Under the pieces are notes generated by a model. That model saw only the letters and a list, made by a program, of their open reading frames with translations, did no database searches and was not told the origin of the DNA. The translations under genes were made by a program, and so were the position numbers. A stretch of 64,000 nucleotides of DNA from BM003 sp963699835 (GTDB taxonomy: Bacteria > Pseudomonadota > Gammaproteobacteria > Steroidobacterales > BM003), in NCBI GenBank assembly GCA_963699835.1, contig CAVOVJ010000003.1, positions 372,001-436,000 of the forward strand, written 5' to 3'. Within the stretch, counting starts at the first letter, position 1, and each line of letters starts with the position of its first letter. This document shows positions 35,282 to 44,642 of this stretch, in pieces.

Positions 35282-35511
35282 CAACCGTTCTCCATGGCTT
35301 TGAGGCGGCTGATCATTGCCTCGACACGGGCTCTGACCTGCTCGTTTTTTTGCAGAAGGGACGCACGATCAGCGGTCAGGGCGTCCTGCCGTTGTTTCAG
35401 CGAGCGATTCTCTTCCTTTAATTGCGAGCAAATATCGACCAGATCGTCCAGGCGGCTTTCAAGACGTTTGAGTTCAGTCTCGAATTCATGTTGCGGGCTC
35501 GTATCAGTCAT
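35281..35511 (-). CDS. Small coiled-coil protein upstream of zapA (TIGR02449/ZapB-like)
   Basis: A 76-residue protein that is almost one continuous coiled coil (FETELKRLESRLDDLVDICS, then QLKEENRSLKQRQDAL and RARVEAMISRLKAME). Such small proteins are regularly found directly before zapA and are thought to act with it in division, like ZapB. The stop overlaps the zapA start by one base. It is divergent from ygfB with about 100 bases between. Confidence 0.85.
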   Translation of the reverse strand: MTDTSPQHEFETELKRLESRLDDLVDICSQLKEENRSLKQRQDALTADRASLLQKNEQVRARVEAMISRLKAMENG

Positions 35512-35611
35512 GGCGCAACTATAGATCCGGTCTGTGGGACGGTCAATCGGTCAGAGCCTCGCAGCTGGGTTATGCCGATATCGAGTGTTAGCATTAGCTT
35601 CCGCCCGGAGC

Positions 35612-36184
35612 ATGGCTCATCCAGTGGAATTACCCGATTACACCGACGTTGTTGCGCTCCTCGAGACTGCCGGCGCCGAGGCTAGCCCGGCCGAACTGCA
35701 TGGCGTGGTCGTCGGGCTCGTTTGTGGCGGTGTCGAGCAACGGTTCAACTGTCTGCTCGACTACCTCTACCCTTCGGGTCAACGGAATGCCGACAGCGAG
35801 CCGCTCGCCGGCCTGCTTGCCGACCTCGACCGCGGCTGCAGCAAGGATCTGGCATCGGGGCAACTGTCATTTCGCCTGTTGTTGCCGGATGATGATTACG
35901 ACGAGCAGCTGCGTGTGGAGGCGCTGGCGCAATGGTGCGAGGGTTTCCTCCACGGTCTTGGCCGCGGCCAGTTGGCGGCGGACAAACCACTGCCGGAGGA
36001 TGTTCGTGAGTTGCTGAACGACTTTGCCGAGATTACCCGCGCGGACCCGGGCAGCGCCGGCGACGAGGAAGAAGTGGAGGCGGCGCTGACAGAAATCGTC
36101 GAGTATGTCCGTGTCGGTGTGCAGACAATTTTCGAGGGGATGGACTCGGGACGGCTCGACGTGTCGCCCGGCCGCTTGCATTGA
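35612..36184 (+). CDS. ygfB: YgfB/UPF0149 family protein
   Basis: A 190-residue helical protein of the YgfB (UPF0149, YecA-like) family. Diagnostic segments are SPAELHGVVVGLVCGGVEQR, then FRLLLPDDDYDEQLRVEALA, QWCEGFLHGLGRGQ and the C-terminal EVEAALTEIVEYVRVGVQTI. The start at 35612 follows CGGAG. It heads the ygfB-pepP-ubiH-ubiI operon. The biochemical role is not established for most members. Confidence 0.95.
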   Translation: MAHPVELPDYTDVVALLETAGAEASPAELHGVVVGLVCGGVEQRFNCLLDYLYPSGQRNADSEPLAGLLADLDRGCSKDLASGQLSFRLLLPDDDYDEQLRVEALAQWCEGFLHGLGRGQLAADKPLPEDVRELLNDFAEITRADPGSAGDEEEVEAALTEIVEYVRVGVQTIFEGMDSGRLDVSPGRLH

Positions 36185-36193
36185 GGACAGGGC

Positions 36194-37498
36194 TTGAACA
36201 GTAAGGAATTTGCCAAAAGACGGCGTCAGATTATGCGCATGATGGGGCAGGGCGGCATCGCGGTTCTGCCGGCGGCACCGGTCAAGTTGCGCAATCGCGA
36301 CGTGGAATACGGATATCGGCAGGACAGCGATTTTTACTACCTGACAGGATTCGCAGAGCCGGAGGCGGTAGCGGTGCTTGTTCCGGGACGCAAGCAGGCC
36401 GAGTACATCCTGTTTTGTCGGGAACGCAACCCGGAGCGCGAGACCTGGGACGGGGCCCGGGCCGGCCCGGACGGCGCGGTCGCCGACTACGGTGCCGACG
36501 ATGCATTCCCGATTTCCGATATGGATGAAATCCTGCCAGGTCTGATCGAGCAATCCGATCGTATCTATCACACGCTCGGTGTGCACCCCGATTTTGACCA
36601 GCAGGTGCTCGGGTGGGTAAGGCAACTGCGCTCGCAGTCGCTAAAGGGTATGCATACCCCGCAGGAGTTCGTGGCGCTCGATCATTTGTTGCACGATATG
36701 CGCCTTTACAAGAGTCGCGCCGAGGTCAGTGCCATGCGCCGTGCCGCATGCATCGCGGCCAATGGCCATCGCCGCGCGATGCGGGCATGCCGCCCCGGTA
36801 TGAAGGAGTTTGAGGTCGAGGCCGAGCTGATCCACGAGTTTCGCCGCCACGGCACGGATGTCTCCTACGCGCCGATCGTCGGCGGCGGGGGCAACGCCTG
36901 CACACTGCACTACACGGCCAATGATGCGGAATTACGGGACGGCGATCTGCTGCTGATCGACGCCGGGTGCGAATTCGATTACTACGCCTCCGATATTACG
37001 CGCACGTTTCCGATCGGAGGGCAATTCTCGAAGGAGCAGCGCTTGATTTACGACATTGTGCTCGCGGCTCAGCTTGCCGCTATCGACCAGGTCCGGGTAG
37101 GCAATCACTGGAACGATCCGCACGACGCCGCGGTGCGGGTGATCACCAAGGGACTGAAAAAGCTCGGAATCCTTAAGGGGACGCCGGCGCAACTCATTCG
37201 CGAGGAAAAGTACCGCGAATTCTTCATGCATCGCACCGGTCACTGGCTTGGAATGGATGTCCACGATGTCGGTGATTACAAAGTCGGTGACGAGTGGCGG
37301 GTGCTCGAGCCGGGCATGGTATTGACGGTGGAACCGGGCATTTACATTCCGGGTGGGCGCAAAAACGTCGCGCGCAAATGGTGGAACATCGGCGTGCGCA
37401 TCGAAGATGACGTGCTGGTCACGGCCAAAGGACCCGATGTGCTGAGCCGGGATGTGCCCAAAACCGCTGCGGAAATCGAGGCGCTGATGGCGGCCTGA
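36194..37498 (+). CDS. pepP: Xaa-Pro aminopeptidase
   Basis: A 434-residue M24-family dimanganese peptidase that removes an N-terminal residue before proline. The N-terminal domain (RRRQIMRMMGQGGIAVLPAA, with YLTGFAEPEAVAVLVPG) precedes the pita-bread catalytic domain. Metal ligands are visible as LLIDAGCEFDYYASDITRTF (two Asp), HRTGHWLGMDVHDVG (His) and the Glu residues of LTVEPGIYIPGG and GVRIEDDVLV. It starts at a TTG nine bases after ygfB. Confidence 0.96.
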   Translation: MNSKEFAKRRRQIMRMMGQGGIAVLPAAPVKLRNRDVEYGYRQDSDFYYLTGFAEPEAVAVLVPGRKQAEYILFCRERNPERETWDGARAGPDGAVADYGADDAFPISDMDEILPGLIEQSDRIYHTLGVHPDFDQQVLGWVRQLRSQSLKGMHTPQEFVALDHLLHDMRLYKSRAEVSAMRRAACIAANGHRRAMRACRPGMKEFEVEAELIHEFRRHGTDVSYAPIVGGGGNACTLHYTANDAELRDGDLLLIDAGCEFDYYASDITRTFPIGGQFSKEQRLIYDIVLAAQLAAIDQVRVGNHWNDPHDAAVRVITKGLKKLGILKGTPAQLIREEKYREFFMHRTGHWLGMDVHDVGDYKVGDEWRVLEPGMVLTVEPGIYIPGGRKNVARKWWNIGVRIEDDVLVTAKGPDVLSRDVPKTAAEIEALMAA

Positions 37499-37505
37499 TA
37501 CGAGG

Positions 37506-38720
37506 ATGGACTGGCACTACGACATAGTCATTGCCGGTGGTGGTATGGTCGGCGCAAGTCTCGCGGCCGCGCTGGCGCCGCTGGATCTTCGGATTGCCGT
37601 GGTCGAGGCCCACCTGCCTGACACGGCCGCGCAGCCGAGTTTCGATGAACGGTGTACGGCTGTCGCGTATGGCAGCCGGGTGATACTCGAAACGATTGGG
37701 TGCTGGACAGCGATAGCGGCGCAGGCGACGCCTATCGATACGATCCATATCTCGGAGCGCGGACGCCCGGGGATATCGCGTATCTCGGCACATGAGCAGG
37801 GTGTCCCCGCATTGGGTTACGTGGTACCGAATCGCGTTATCGGCCGCGCTCTGTGGCCGTTGCTCGAGCGTGCGCCGAATATTGAAGTGCTCGCGCCGGC
37901 CTCGGTCGAGAACGTCGATATCGGCGCCGACAAACCCTGTCTCAGCGTGACAACCGATGACGGTCAGCGCCGTATCAGCGCTGGACTGCTTGTTGCGGCA
38001 GATGGGGCGCGGTCGCGGTTGCGTGATGCGCTGGCTTTGCAGGCGGAGGTTTCCGATTATGGTCAGAACGCGGTGGTGACGACGATTGCGACGGCAAGAC
38101 CCCATCTTGGTACCGCCTTCGAGCGCTTCACCGACAGCGGACCTCTGGCAGTGCTTCCGCTCGACGATAATCGCTGCAGTGTCGTCTGGACGGTGGCGCG
38201 CGAGAACTGCGAAATCGTGCTTGGGTGGGACGACGATGCGTTTATCGCGCGGCTGCAGGAGCAGTTCGGTTTTCGCCTCGGAGCGATCGAGCGGGTCGCC
38301 CGGCGTGCTGCATATCCTTTGTACCTTGTGCAGGCGCAACAACAAACACGCGCGCGCGCGGTGCTGCTGGGTAACGCGGCACACGGACTGCACCCTGTCG
38401 CGGGACAGGGATTCAATCTCAGTCTGCGCGATGTCGCAGCACTGGCCGAAACCCTTGCGGATCATCCCGACGATCCCGGCGGGGCGGAAGGGCTCGCGCA
38501 ATACGATGACTGGCGCCGCGCCGATCAAAAGAAAGTGATTGCGTTTACCGATGGGCTGGTGAGGCTCTTTACCAATCCGCTGGCACCGGTACGCGGTGCC
38601 CGGAATGCGGGTCTGATTATGTTCGAACTGATGCCAGCAGCGAAACGCCTGTTTGCCCGCCACACGATGGGTCGCGCCGGGAAGTTGCCGCGGCTCGCGC
38701 GCGGGGTACCGTTGGTATGA
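37506..38720 (+). CDS. ubiH: 2-Octaprenyl-6-methoxyphenol hydroxylase
   Basis: An FAD-dependent monooxygenase of ubiquinone synthesis. The 404-residue product shows the dinucleotide-binding fold DIVIAGGGMVGASLAAAL, the family motif SFDERCTAVAYGSRVILE, the DG motif LLVAADGARSRLR and the second FAD motif VLLGNAAHGLHPVAGQGFNL. The start is the ATG at 37506, eight bases after pepP. Assignment as UbiH rather than UbiI follows the order known from E. coli. Confidence 0.93.
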   Translation: MDWHYDIVIAGGGMVGASLAAALAPLDLRIAVVEAHLPDTAAQPSFDERCTAVAYGSRVILETIGCWTAIAAQATPIDTIHISERGRPGISRISAHEQGVPALGYVVPNRVIGRALWPLLERAPNIEVLAPASVENVDIGADKPCLSVTTDDGQRRISAGLLVAADGARSRLRDALALQAEVSDYGQNAVVTTIATARPHLGTAFERFTDSGPLAVLPLDDNRCSVVWTVARENCEIVLGWDDDAFIARLQEQFGFRLGAIERVARRAAYPLYLVQAQQQTRARAVLLGNAAHGLHPVAGQGFNLSLRDVAALAETLADHPDDPGGAEGLAQYDDWRRADQKKVIAFTDGLVRLFTNPLAPVRGARNAGLIMFELMPAAKRLFARHTMGRAGKLPRLARGVPLV

Positions 38721-39994
38721 GCGATTATGATGTGGTCATCGCCGGCGGAGGCATGGTCGGTGCCACGCTGGCCAATCTCGCTGCAGCGGCTTTGCCGGGT
38801 TTGCGCATCGCGGTCGTGGAAGGCCGCCAACCCGAGCCAATGCCCGCGGCGGGCGCCGACTGGAGCAACCGGGTGTCGGCGGTGTCCGGCGCCTCGCGTC
38901 ATATTTTGCAGGCGACGGGGGCGTGGCAGCACATTGCGTCCGCGCGTCTGTCGCCGTACCGGCGCATGGTGGTCTGGGATTCCACAGGTTCCCCGGACGG
39001 TGACGCGTCTCTGTGTTTCGACAGCGCGGAACTGGGCGCTTCAGAGCTTGGCCATATTGTCGAGAATCGTTCGATTCAGGCCGGTTTGTTTGCCGCGCTG
39101 ACCGGCCGTTGCGCAATCGAGTGGATATGCCCGGGCCGGGTCGAGGCTTTCGATGCCGAGGCGCATCAGGTGATTGTATCGCTGACTGGCAGTGACACGA
39201 TCACGACGCGGTTGCTGGTAGGCGCGGATGGCGCTAATTCGTCGGTGCGCCGGATCGCGGGAATCCGGACCCGGCAACGCGACTACCATCAGCATGCGGT
39301 CGTCGCTACCGTTGCCACCGAACGCGCCCATGGGCAAACGGCGTGGCAGCGATTTTTGCCCGATGGTCCCCTTGCGTTTTTACCGCTCGCGGACGGGCAG
39401 TGCTCGATCGTCTGGTCGACGACACCGGCAGCGGCACAAGGCCTGCTGGAATCTACCGGGCAGGAATTTGGCGCGGCGCTCCAAAAGGCAAGCGATGACG
39501 TGCTTGGATCGGTCGTTTCCGTCTCCGGCCGCGCCAGTTTTCCGCTTCGTGCACTGCATGCACAGCGTTACACCGGCCAGCGCCTCGCCCTGATCGGCGA
39601 TGCCGCGCACGCGGTCCATCCGATGGCGGGACAGGGGGTGAATCTCGGATTTCTGGATGCCGCGGCACTGGCAGAGGTGCTGGCGGAAGCGATTGAGCGC
39701 GGCGCCGACCCGGGTGACAGCCGGCCACTGCGGCGCTACGAACGGTGGCGCAAAGGCGAGAATCTGGCGATGGCCGGGTCGATCGACCTTTTGCATCGGT
39801 TGTTTTCGGCTCAGGCTGCGCCGCTTGGACGCTTGCGTGCAAAGGGACTCGGGTTCATCGACAGCAGCGCGTTGATCAAGCGGTTTTTCATGCTCCGAGC
39901 GACCGGCGTCGGCGGCGACCTGCCGCGCTGGGCGCGCGATGACCCGGCAGCCGCGGGCTGGTCGCACACTGACAGCGGCAACGGCGTAAACTAG
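38717..39994 (+). CDS. ubiI: UbiI/VisC-like ubiquinone hydroxylase
   Basis: A second FAD-dependent hydroxylase, 425 residues, overlapping ubiH by four bases (ATGA). It carries DVVIAGGGMVGATLANLAAA, the SNRVSAVSGASRHILQATGA segment, VGADGANSSVRRIAG and IGDAAHAVHPMAGQGVNLGF. UbiI hydroxylates C5 of the ubiquinone ring; this copy could alternatively act as UbiF, but coq7 probably fills that role here. It ends the ygfB operon. Confidence 0.9.
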   Translation: MSDYDVVIAGGGMVGATLANLAAAALPGLRIAVVEGRQPEPMPAAGADWSNRVSAVSGASRHILQATGAWQHIASARLSPYRRMVVWDSTGSPDGDASLCFDSAELGASELGHIVENRSIQAGLFAALTGRCAIEWICPGRVEAFDAEAHQVIVSLTGSDTITTRLLVGADGANSSVRRIAGIRTRQRDYHQHAVVATVATERAHGQTAWQRFLPDGPLAFLPLADGQCSIVWSTTPAAAQGLLESTGQEFGAALQKASDDVLGSVVSVSGRASFPLRALHAQRYTGQRLALIGDAAHAVHPMAGQGVNLGFLDAAALAEVLAEAIERGADPGDSRPLRRYERWRKGENLAMAGSIDLLHRLFSAQAAPLGRLRAKGLGFIDSSALIKRFFMLRATGVGGDLPRWARDDPAAAGWSHTDSGNGVN

Positions 39995-40027
39995 TCCTGC
40001 ACTGACAAGCGAAGCCGAAACGGAGAA

Positions 40028-40297
40028 ATGATGCCGCAGAACAGACTCGAAGAATTACTTGCGGAACTGGATCGGCAGATTGCCGGCGCCGACAGCCTGG
40101 ACGGCGATCTGAAACAACGTCTGGAGCAATTGCAGACGACCATCGAGACGCGTCTCGGTGAGGCCGAAGCGTCATCCGGTTCGAGCAGTCTTGTGGAGCC
40201 CGTGCGCCAGGCGATCGACGAATTCGAAGACTCGCATCCTACCCTGACGCTGACCCTCGGTCGCATCATGGACGTTCTGAACAAACTCGGGATCTGA
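40028..40297 (+). CDS. DUF4404 family protein
   Basis: An 89-residue protein matching the small DUF4404 family. It has an amphipathic helix (NRLEELLAELDRQIAGAD, then LKQRLEQLQTTIETRL) and the conserved C-terminal stretch AIDEFEDSHPTLTLTLGRIM. The function is unknown. The start could be either of two adjacent ATG codons (40028 or 40031). Confidence 0.85.
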   Translation: MMPQNRLEELLAELDRQIAGADSLDGDLKQRLEQLQTTIETRLGEAEASSGSSSLVEPVRQAIDEFEDSHPTLTLTLGRIMDVLNKLGI

Positions 40298-40304
40298 ACC
40301 GGGT

Positions 40305-40850
40305 ATGCCCCGGCAGTGGCTGCCGCTTCTGGCGTTGCTGATATGCGCCTTTGCCGGACCGCGCCCGGCTGGTGCCGCCGACGCGGTCGAATCGTCCGGC
40401 GATATCCTGCGCATCGCATTGCCGCTTGCAGCCTGGGGAGTGACTTTTCAACGCGATGACCAACCGGGCCGGCTGCAGTTCTACAAGGCGTTCGGCACGA
40501 CGGTGGCCGCAACACTGCTGCTAAAGTCAGCCATCGACAAGGAACGTCCCGACGACGATGGCGACGACGATGCGTTCCCATCGGGTCATGCCGCTACTGC
40601 TTTCTCCGGCGCGTCGTTCATTCAGCGCCGCTACGGCTGGCGCGTGGGCGCGCCGGCTTATATCCTCGCGGGGTATGTCGGCTGGACCCGGATCGATGCC
40701 GACAAACACGATGGCTGGGATGTACTGGCGGGTGCTGCGCTCGCCACCGCGCTGACCCATGCATTCGTGACGCCGCGCAAAAATAATGTCGACGTGACGG
40801 CGGTGGTTGCGGCCGACGGCTGGTATTTCGGCCTGACGGCGCGCTGGTGA
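40305..40850 (+). CDS. PAP2-family phosphatase, exported
   Basis: A 181-residue protein with a signal peptide (LPLLALLICAFAGPRPAGAA) and a PAP2 core. All three motifs of the superfamily are present: KSAIDKERP, FPSGHAATAF and RIDADKHDGWDV. It should dephosphorylate a lipid or other phosphate monoester or anhydride on the periplasmic side. It follows the DUF4404 gene by seven bases, so the two are probably cotranscribed. The substrate cannot be told from sequence. Confidence 0.9.
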   Translation: MPRQWLPLLALLICAFAGPRPAGAADAVESSGDILRIALPLAAWGVTFQRDDQPGRLQFYKAFGTTVAATLLLKSAIDKERPDDDGDDDAFPSGHAATAFSGASFIQRRYGWRVGAPAYILAGYVGWTRIDADKHDGWDVLAGAALATALTHAFVTPRKNNVDVTAVVAADGWYFGLTARW

Positions 40851-40859
40851 CGGGCCAAT

Positions 40860-41195
40860 TCAGGCACCGAGCGCGTCTGTCTTGGCCGCGCAGATAAAGT
40901 CGTTCTCGGACAAGCCGGCGATGGCATGGGTGCTATAGCGGACTAAACAACGCCCATATCCAAGCTCCAGGTCCGGGTGATGATCTTCGCCGTGGGCGAT
41001 CCAGGCCAGCGCATTGACGAAGGCCATCGTGTGATGAAAATCGGCGAAGCGAAACTCTTTTGCGATGACTTTTCCCGCTGCGTCGATAGTCCAGCCGGTA
41101 GCGAGCTTGTCCAGGTAGTCCTCGGCCTGGACGCGATCCAGCGGTTCGACGCCGCCCTCGCAGGGTTTGCAGTGCTTGTCTCGCAGATGGTTCAT
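40860..41195 (-). CDS. phhB: Pterin-4a-carbinolamine dehydratase
   Basis: This enzyme (PCD/DCoH fold) recycles the pterin cofactor after aromatic hydroxylation. The 111-residue protein includes the family signature FADFHHTMAFVNALAWIAHG followed by EDHHPDLELGYGRCLVRYST; the two adjacent His residues form the active site. A Cys-rich N-terminus (HCKPCEGG) is common in proteobacterial members. The phenylalanine hydroxylase gene is not in the window. It is downstream of ispG on the same strand. Confidence 0.95.
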   Translation of the reverse strand: MNHLRDKHCKPCEGGVEPLDRVQAEDYLDKLATGWTIDAAGKVIAKEFRFADFHHTMAFVNALAWIAHGEDHHPDLELGYGRCLVRYSTHAIAGLSENDFICAAKTDALGA

Positions 41196-41246
41196 GGCTC
41201 GTTCTCCGGATACAGCAGTGGGCGTCGCGCCAGTCTGCCGCGGTTG

Positions 41247-42497
41247 TCAGGGTTCGCGGCGCGGGTAACGTCTGGCGACATAGTCCTCGACAAGTTGCTG
41301 GAACTGAGCGGCAATGCCCTGACCCTTCAGTGTCACTGTTTTTTTACCGTCCTCGTAGACCGGTGCGACCGGAATCTCGCCTGTCCCCGGCAAGCTGATG
41401 CCGAGGTTGGCGTGCTTGCTTTCTCCCGGTCCGTTCACCACGCAGCCCATTACTGCGACCGTCATCGTCTCGACGCCGGAGTACTCGCGCCGCCATTGCG
41501 GCATCCGCTCGCGGACATGTGTCTGAATGTCCCGCGCCAGCTCCTGGAAAAAAGTACTGGTGGTACGTCCGCAGCCGGGACAGGCGATTACCATCGGCGT
41601 GAACGCCCGCAGTCCCATGGTCTGCAGAATCTCCTGGGCGACGATCACCTCACGGCTGCGGTCTCCGCCGGGTTCGGGGGTCAGCGAGATACGAATCGTG
41701 TCGCCGATTCCCTGTTGCAGCAGTACCGCCAGCGCCGCGGTCGAGGCAACGATTCCCTTCGACCCCATGCCCGCTTCTGTCAGGCCGAGATGCAATGCAT
41801 AGTCGCAGCGCTGTGCCAGCTCCTGGTAGACCCCGATCAGGTCCTGCACGCCACTCATCTTGCACGAGAGAACGATACGGTCGGCACCGAGTCCCAGCTG
41901 ACGGGCCTGTTCCGCGCTGCCAATAGCCGACTGGATCATCGCTTCATGAACGATCGCCGTAGCCTCGCGTGGCGTCGGCAGCTCCGAGTTCTTATCCATA
42001 AGGCGGGTCAGCAATTCCTGGTCGAGGCTGCCCCAGTTGACCCCGATCCGCACGGGTTTGTCGTAGCGGCACGCGACTTCGATCATCGCGCCAAATTGGG
42101 AGTCGCGCTTGCTGCCGCGGCCGACATTGCCCGGATTGATACGGTACTTCGCGAGCGCCTCGGCACAGTCCGGGTAGCGGGTCAGCAGCTTGTGACCATT
42201 AAAATGGAAGTCGCCCACCAGCGGCACCTCGACCCCCTCACGCGCTAGCAGATCGCGGATTCGCGCCACCTGGCACGCCGCATCCTCGTTGTTGACCGTA
42301 ATTCTCACCAGTTCGGAACCGGCGCGGGCGAGGCTCGCGACCTGGTCCGCCGTCGCTCTCGCATCGGCGGTGTCGGTATTCGTCATGGACTGGACGACGA
42401 TGGGGGCGCCGCCGCCAATCAATACACTGCCGACCGGCACCGCGGTCGTTGTCCTTCTGGTGGTCACTTTGCTCCTTGTGTATTCCGTCGCCCGCAT
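41247..42497 (-). CDS. ispG: 4-Hydroxy-3-methylbut-2-enyl diphosphate synthase
   Basis: A [4Fe-4S] enzyme of the MEP isoprenoid pathway (GcpE). The 416-residue product starts at the ATG at 42497, overlapping the stop of the preceding peptidase gene (TGATG). Signatures are VGSVLIGGGAPIVVQSMTNT, GSELVRITVNNEDAA, NPGNVGRG, RIGVNWGSLDQELL and the cluster-binding C-terminal part with IACPGCGRTTSTF and AVMGCVVNGPGESKHA. Isoprenoid supply connects it to the two quinone pathways encoded nearby. Confidence 0.97.
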   Translation of the reverse strand: MRATEYTRSKVTTRRTTTAVPVGSVLIGGGAPIVVQSMTNTDTADARATADQVASLARAGSELVRITVNNEDAACQVARIRDLLAREGVEVPLVGDFHFNGHKLLTRYPDCAEALAKYRINPGNVGRGSKRDSQFGAMIEVACRYDKPVRIGVNWGSLDQELLTRLMDKNSELPTPREATAIVHEAMIQSAIGSAEQARQLGLGADRIVLSCKMSGVQDLIGVYQELAQRCDYALHLGLTEAGMGSKGIVASTAALAVLLQQGIGDTIRISLTPEPGGDRSREVIVAQEILQTMGLRAFTPMVIACPGCGRTTSTFFQELARDIQTHVRERMPQWRREYSGVETMTVAVMGCVVNGPGESKHANLGISLPGTGEIPVAPVYEDGKKTVTLKGQGIAAQFQQLVEDYVARRYPRREP

Positions 42498-44272
42498 CAC
42501 TCTATCGTGGCGAGCGTGTCCATGATCCATTTGCTGACATTCGATTCAAGTACGTCGAGCGGAACCGCGCCGCTGCCCAGCACAGTGTCATGGAATGCCT
42601 TGATGTCGAAATTCTCGCCGAGCCGGAGTTCGCTGCGTTCGCGCAGTTCCAGAATTTTCAGCTGGCCGATTTTGTAAGCCAGAGCCTGGCCCGGCCAGGC
42701 AATGTAGCGATCGATCTCATTTATGATGTCATGCTCGGTTTTCGCCGCATTGCTTTTGAAGAACTCGATCGCCTGTTCGCGGCTCCAGCCACGAAAGTGA
42801 ATTCCGGTGTCGACGACGAGACGAACCGCGCGCCACATGTCGTACGTGAGCTGACCGAACCGCGAGTAGGGGTCCTGATACAGGCCCAGTTCCGGGCCAA
42901 GCCTCTCGCTGTATAGCGCCCAGCCCTCGACAAATGCGGTGAAACCGGAATAGCGGCGAAAATTCGGCAGATCACCGAGTTCCTGCGCCAGAGCTATTTG
43001 CAGATGATGACCAGGCATTGCCTCGTGCACGGTCAGCACTTCGATTTCGTATTTCGGGCGAACCTCGGGCCGGTACAGGTTGACGTAATAGAAGCCCGCC
43101 CGGCTGCCGTCGGCAGCCGGGCGGCTGTAGTAGGCGGTGGTCGTGTCCGGTGCGGAGGCGGCCGGAATCGGCTTCACCCCGTACGGCATCCGCGGGAGCC
43201 GGCCAAATAATTTGACCAGTTCCGGATCGATACGTTTGCTGGTCGCACGGTAGGCCTCCAGCAGATCATCCGGATTGTCGAAATAGAACTGGCTGTCGGT
43301 GCGCAGAAAGTGCAGAAACTCGTCGAAGCTGCCGGAGAAACCGACTTCCTCGATCACTGCCTGCATCTCTTCGCGGATCCGCTGTACTTCGGCTACGCCG
43401 ATTTCGTGAATCTCATCCGGAGTCAATGCGGTGGTCGTATAGGACCGGGCCCGAAACTCATAGAACTCCCGTCCGGCCGGCAAGTCCCAGGCCCCGACGG
43501 TTTCACGGCACGCCGGGAGGTAGGTTTCGGTAAAAAAACTGTACAGCCGCTGATAGGCTGGTACCACGACCTCGCGGATCGTGCGGGCCCCGAGTTCGCG
43601 CAAACGTTCGCGTTCCTGTTCTCCGATCGTCGTCGGGAAATTGTCGAATGGCTCGAAAAACGGACTGTCCTCGGCCGTCGCGACCAACTGGGTTTCAATC
43701 TGGGCCGGCACCCGCTGCATGATGACCCGCGGGTGGATCATGCCGCGGCTGATACCCTGGCGCAGCAATTCGATCGTCTGGTCGACATACAGTCCAAGCG
43801 CCGCGAGCCGCGCAATCCAGTCCGCATAATCTTCGAGCGAGGAAAAACTCAATGCCTGGGATACCTGGTTCGCCGTCTGCACGCCGCTGCGCTGATTGAG
43901 TGGCTGCAGGAATGTCATATATTTGTACGCTTCGAGACGTTCCTGGTATTCGCGCTTGAACAACTCGTAATTGAGCTTCTCTGAGTCAGGCAGATCGCTG
44001 AAGCTGATTTCGGACAGGCGGACGAGAATTTCGCCGTTCTCCAGATGCTGGCGTTCCAGCTCCTCCATGCGCAAATCGGGCCACCGGTCGTTGTAGCGGC
44101 TGTCGCCCAGATAGCTCGCGTAAAGCGGGTTGTTTTTCAGGTCGAGTTCCCATGCGTCGGCAAAGATCGCGTGCAATTCAGCGACCGCGGTTGCCGAGTC
44201 GGCGCGGACGGGCGCAGGGGAGAGAGCGGCCACAACGACCAGGAACAGGGGTAGAAGGCGGATCGGATTCAT
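42497..44272 (-). CDS. DUF885 family metallopeptidase-like protein, exported
   Basis: A 591-residue protein with a signal peptide (LLPLFLVVVAALSPAPVRA) and the long helical architecture of the DUF885 family. The zinc-peptidase-like motif HEAMPGHHLQIALAQELG is near residue 420, followed by a GFTAFVEGWALYSERLG segment that supplies the Glu ligand. The family resembles M3/M32 carboxypeptidases, and members are often annotated as lipoproteins or dipeptidases. It is coupled to ispG by overlapping stop and start codons and is divergent from the gcv operon. Confidence 0.9.
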   Translation of the reverse strand: MNPIRLLPLFLVVVAALSPAPVRADSATAVAELHAIFADAWELDLKNNPLYASYLGDSRYNDRWPDLRMEELERQHLENGEILVRLSEISFSDLPDSEKLNYELFKREYQERLEAYKYMTFLQPLNQRSGVQTANQVSQALSFSSLEDYADWIARLAALGLYVDQTIELLRQGISRGMIHPRVIMQRVPAQIETQLVATAEDSPFFEPFDNFPTTIGEQERERLRELGARTIREVVVPAYQRLYSFFTETYLPACRETVGAWDLPAGREFYEFRARSYTTTALTPDEIHEIGVAEVQRIREEMQAVIEEVGFSGSFDEFLHFLRTDSQFYFDNPDDLLEAYRATSKRIDPELVKLFGRLPRMPYGVKPIPAASAPDTTTAYYSRPAADGSRAGFYYVNLYRPEVRPKYEIEVLTVHEAMPGHHLQIALAQELGDLPNFRRYSGFTAFVEGWALYSERLGPELGLYQDPYSRFGQLTYDMWRAVRLVVDTGIHFRGWSREQAIEFFKSNAAKTEHDIINEIDRYIAWPGQALAYKIGQLKILELRERSELRLGENFDIKAFHDTVLGSGAVPLDVLESNVSKWIMDTLATIE

Positions 44273-44342
44273 GCTCCGAACACTCCGGTTTTTGCAGGCG
44301 CGTAATTGTCGCCGCCAATTTGCGGGGCCGCAAGCATCGTGG

Positions 44343-44372
44343 TTGGAGACCGGCCGGACGATCGGCTATTAT
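44343..44372 (+). promoter_or_regulatory. Predicted promoter of the gcv operon
   Basis: A TTGGAG box (44343-44348) and TATTAT (44367-44372) are 18 bases apart. They end about 25 bases before the first glycine aptamer. Confidence 0.5.
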
Positions 44373-44392
44373 CTCGGGCTCCAACCCATAGC

Positions 44393-44578
44393 CTCCCCTG
44401 GGAGAGACCCCGGAACGGAAAACCGGGGCGCCGAAGGCGCAACCCGCCCGGAAACGCTCAGGCAAACGGACCGGGAGAGGCTGGTTGGCTCTGGAGAGCG
44501 GCCGTGTGAGCGGCCCACCGAAGGGGCCGGATGGCGCTGTCGCAGCATCCAATCTCTCAGGTTTCAGGACAGAGGGGC
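44393..44578 (+). promoter_or_regulatory. Tandem glycine riboswitch
   Basis: Two glycine aptamers in series precede gcvT. The first spans about 44393-44480 and shows the GGGAGAGACC entry, the GCGCCGAAGGCGC hairpin and the core AACGCTCAGGCAAACGGACC. The second spans about 44488-44578, with CTCTGGAGAGCG, CACCGAAGGGG and AATCTCTCAGGTTTCAGGAC followed by AGAGGGG. The pair, linker length and location before glycine cleavage genes are standard. Glycine binding is expected to switch the operon on. Confidence 0.95.
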
Positions 44579-44642
44579 GGCGGGTGCCGACCTGCCACCT
44601 GTAATCGTCCGGCGCAGACCTGCAACAAAGAGCGAGGCCAGC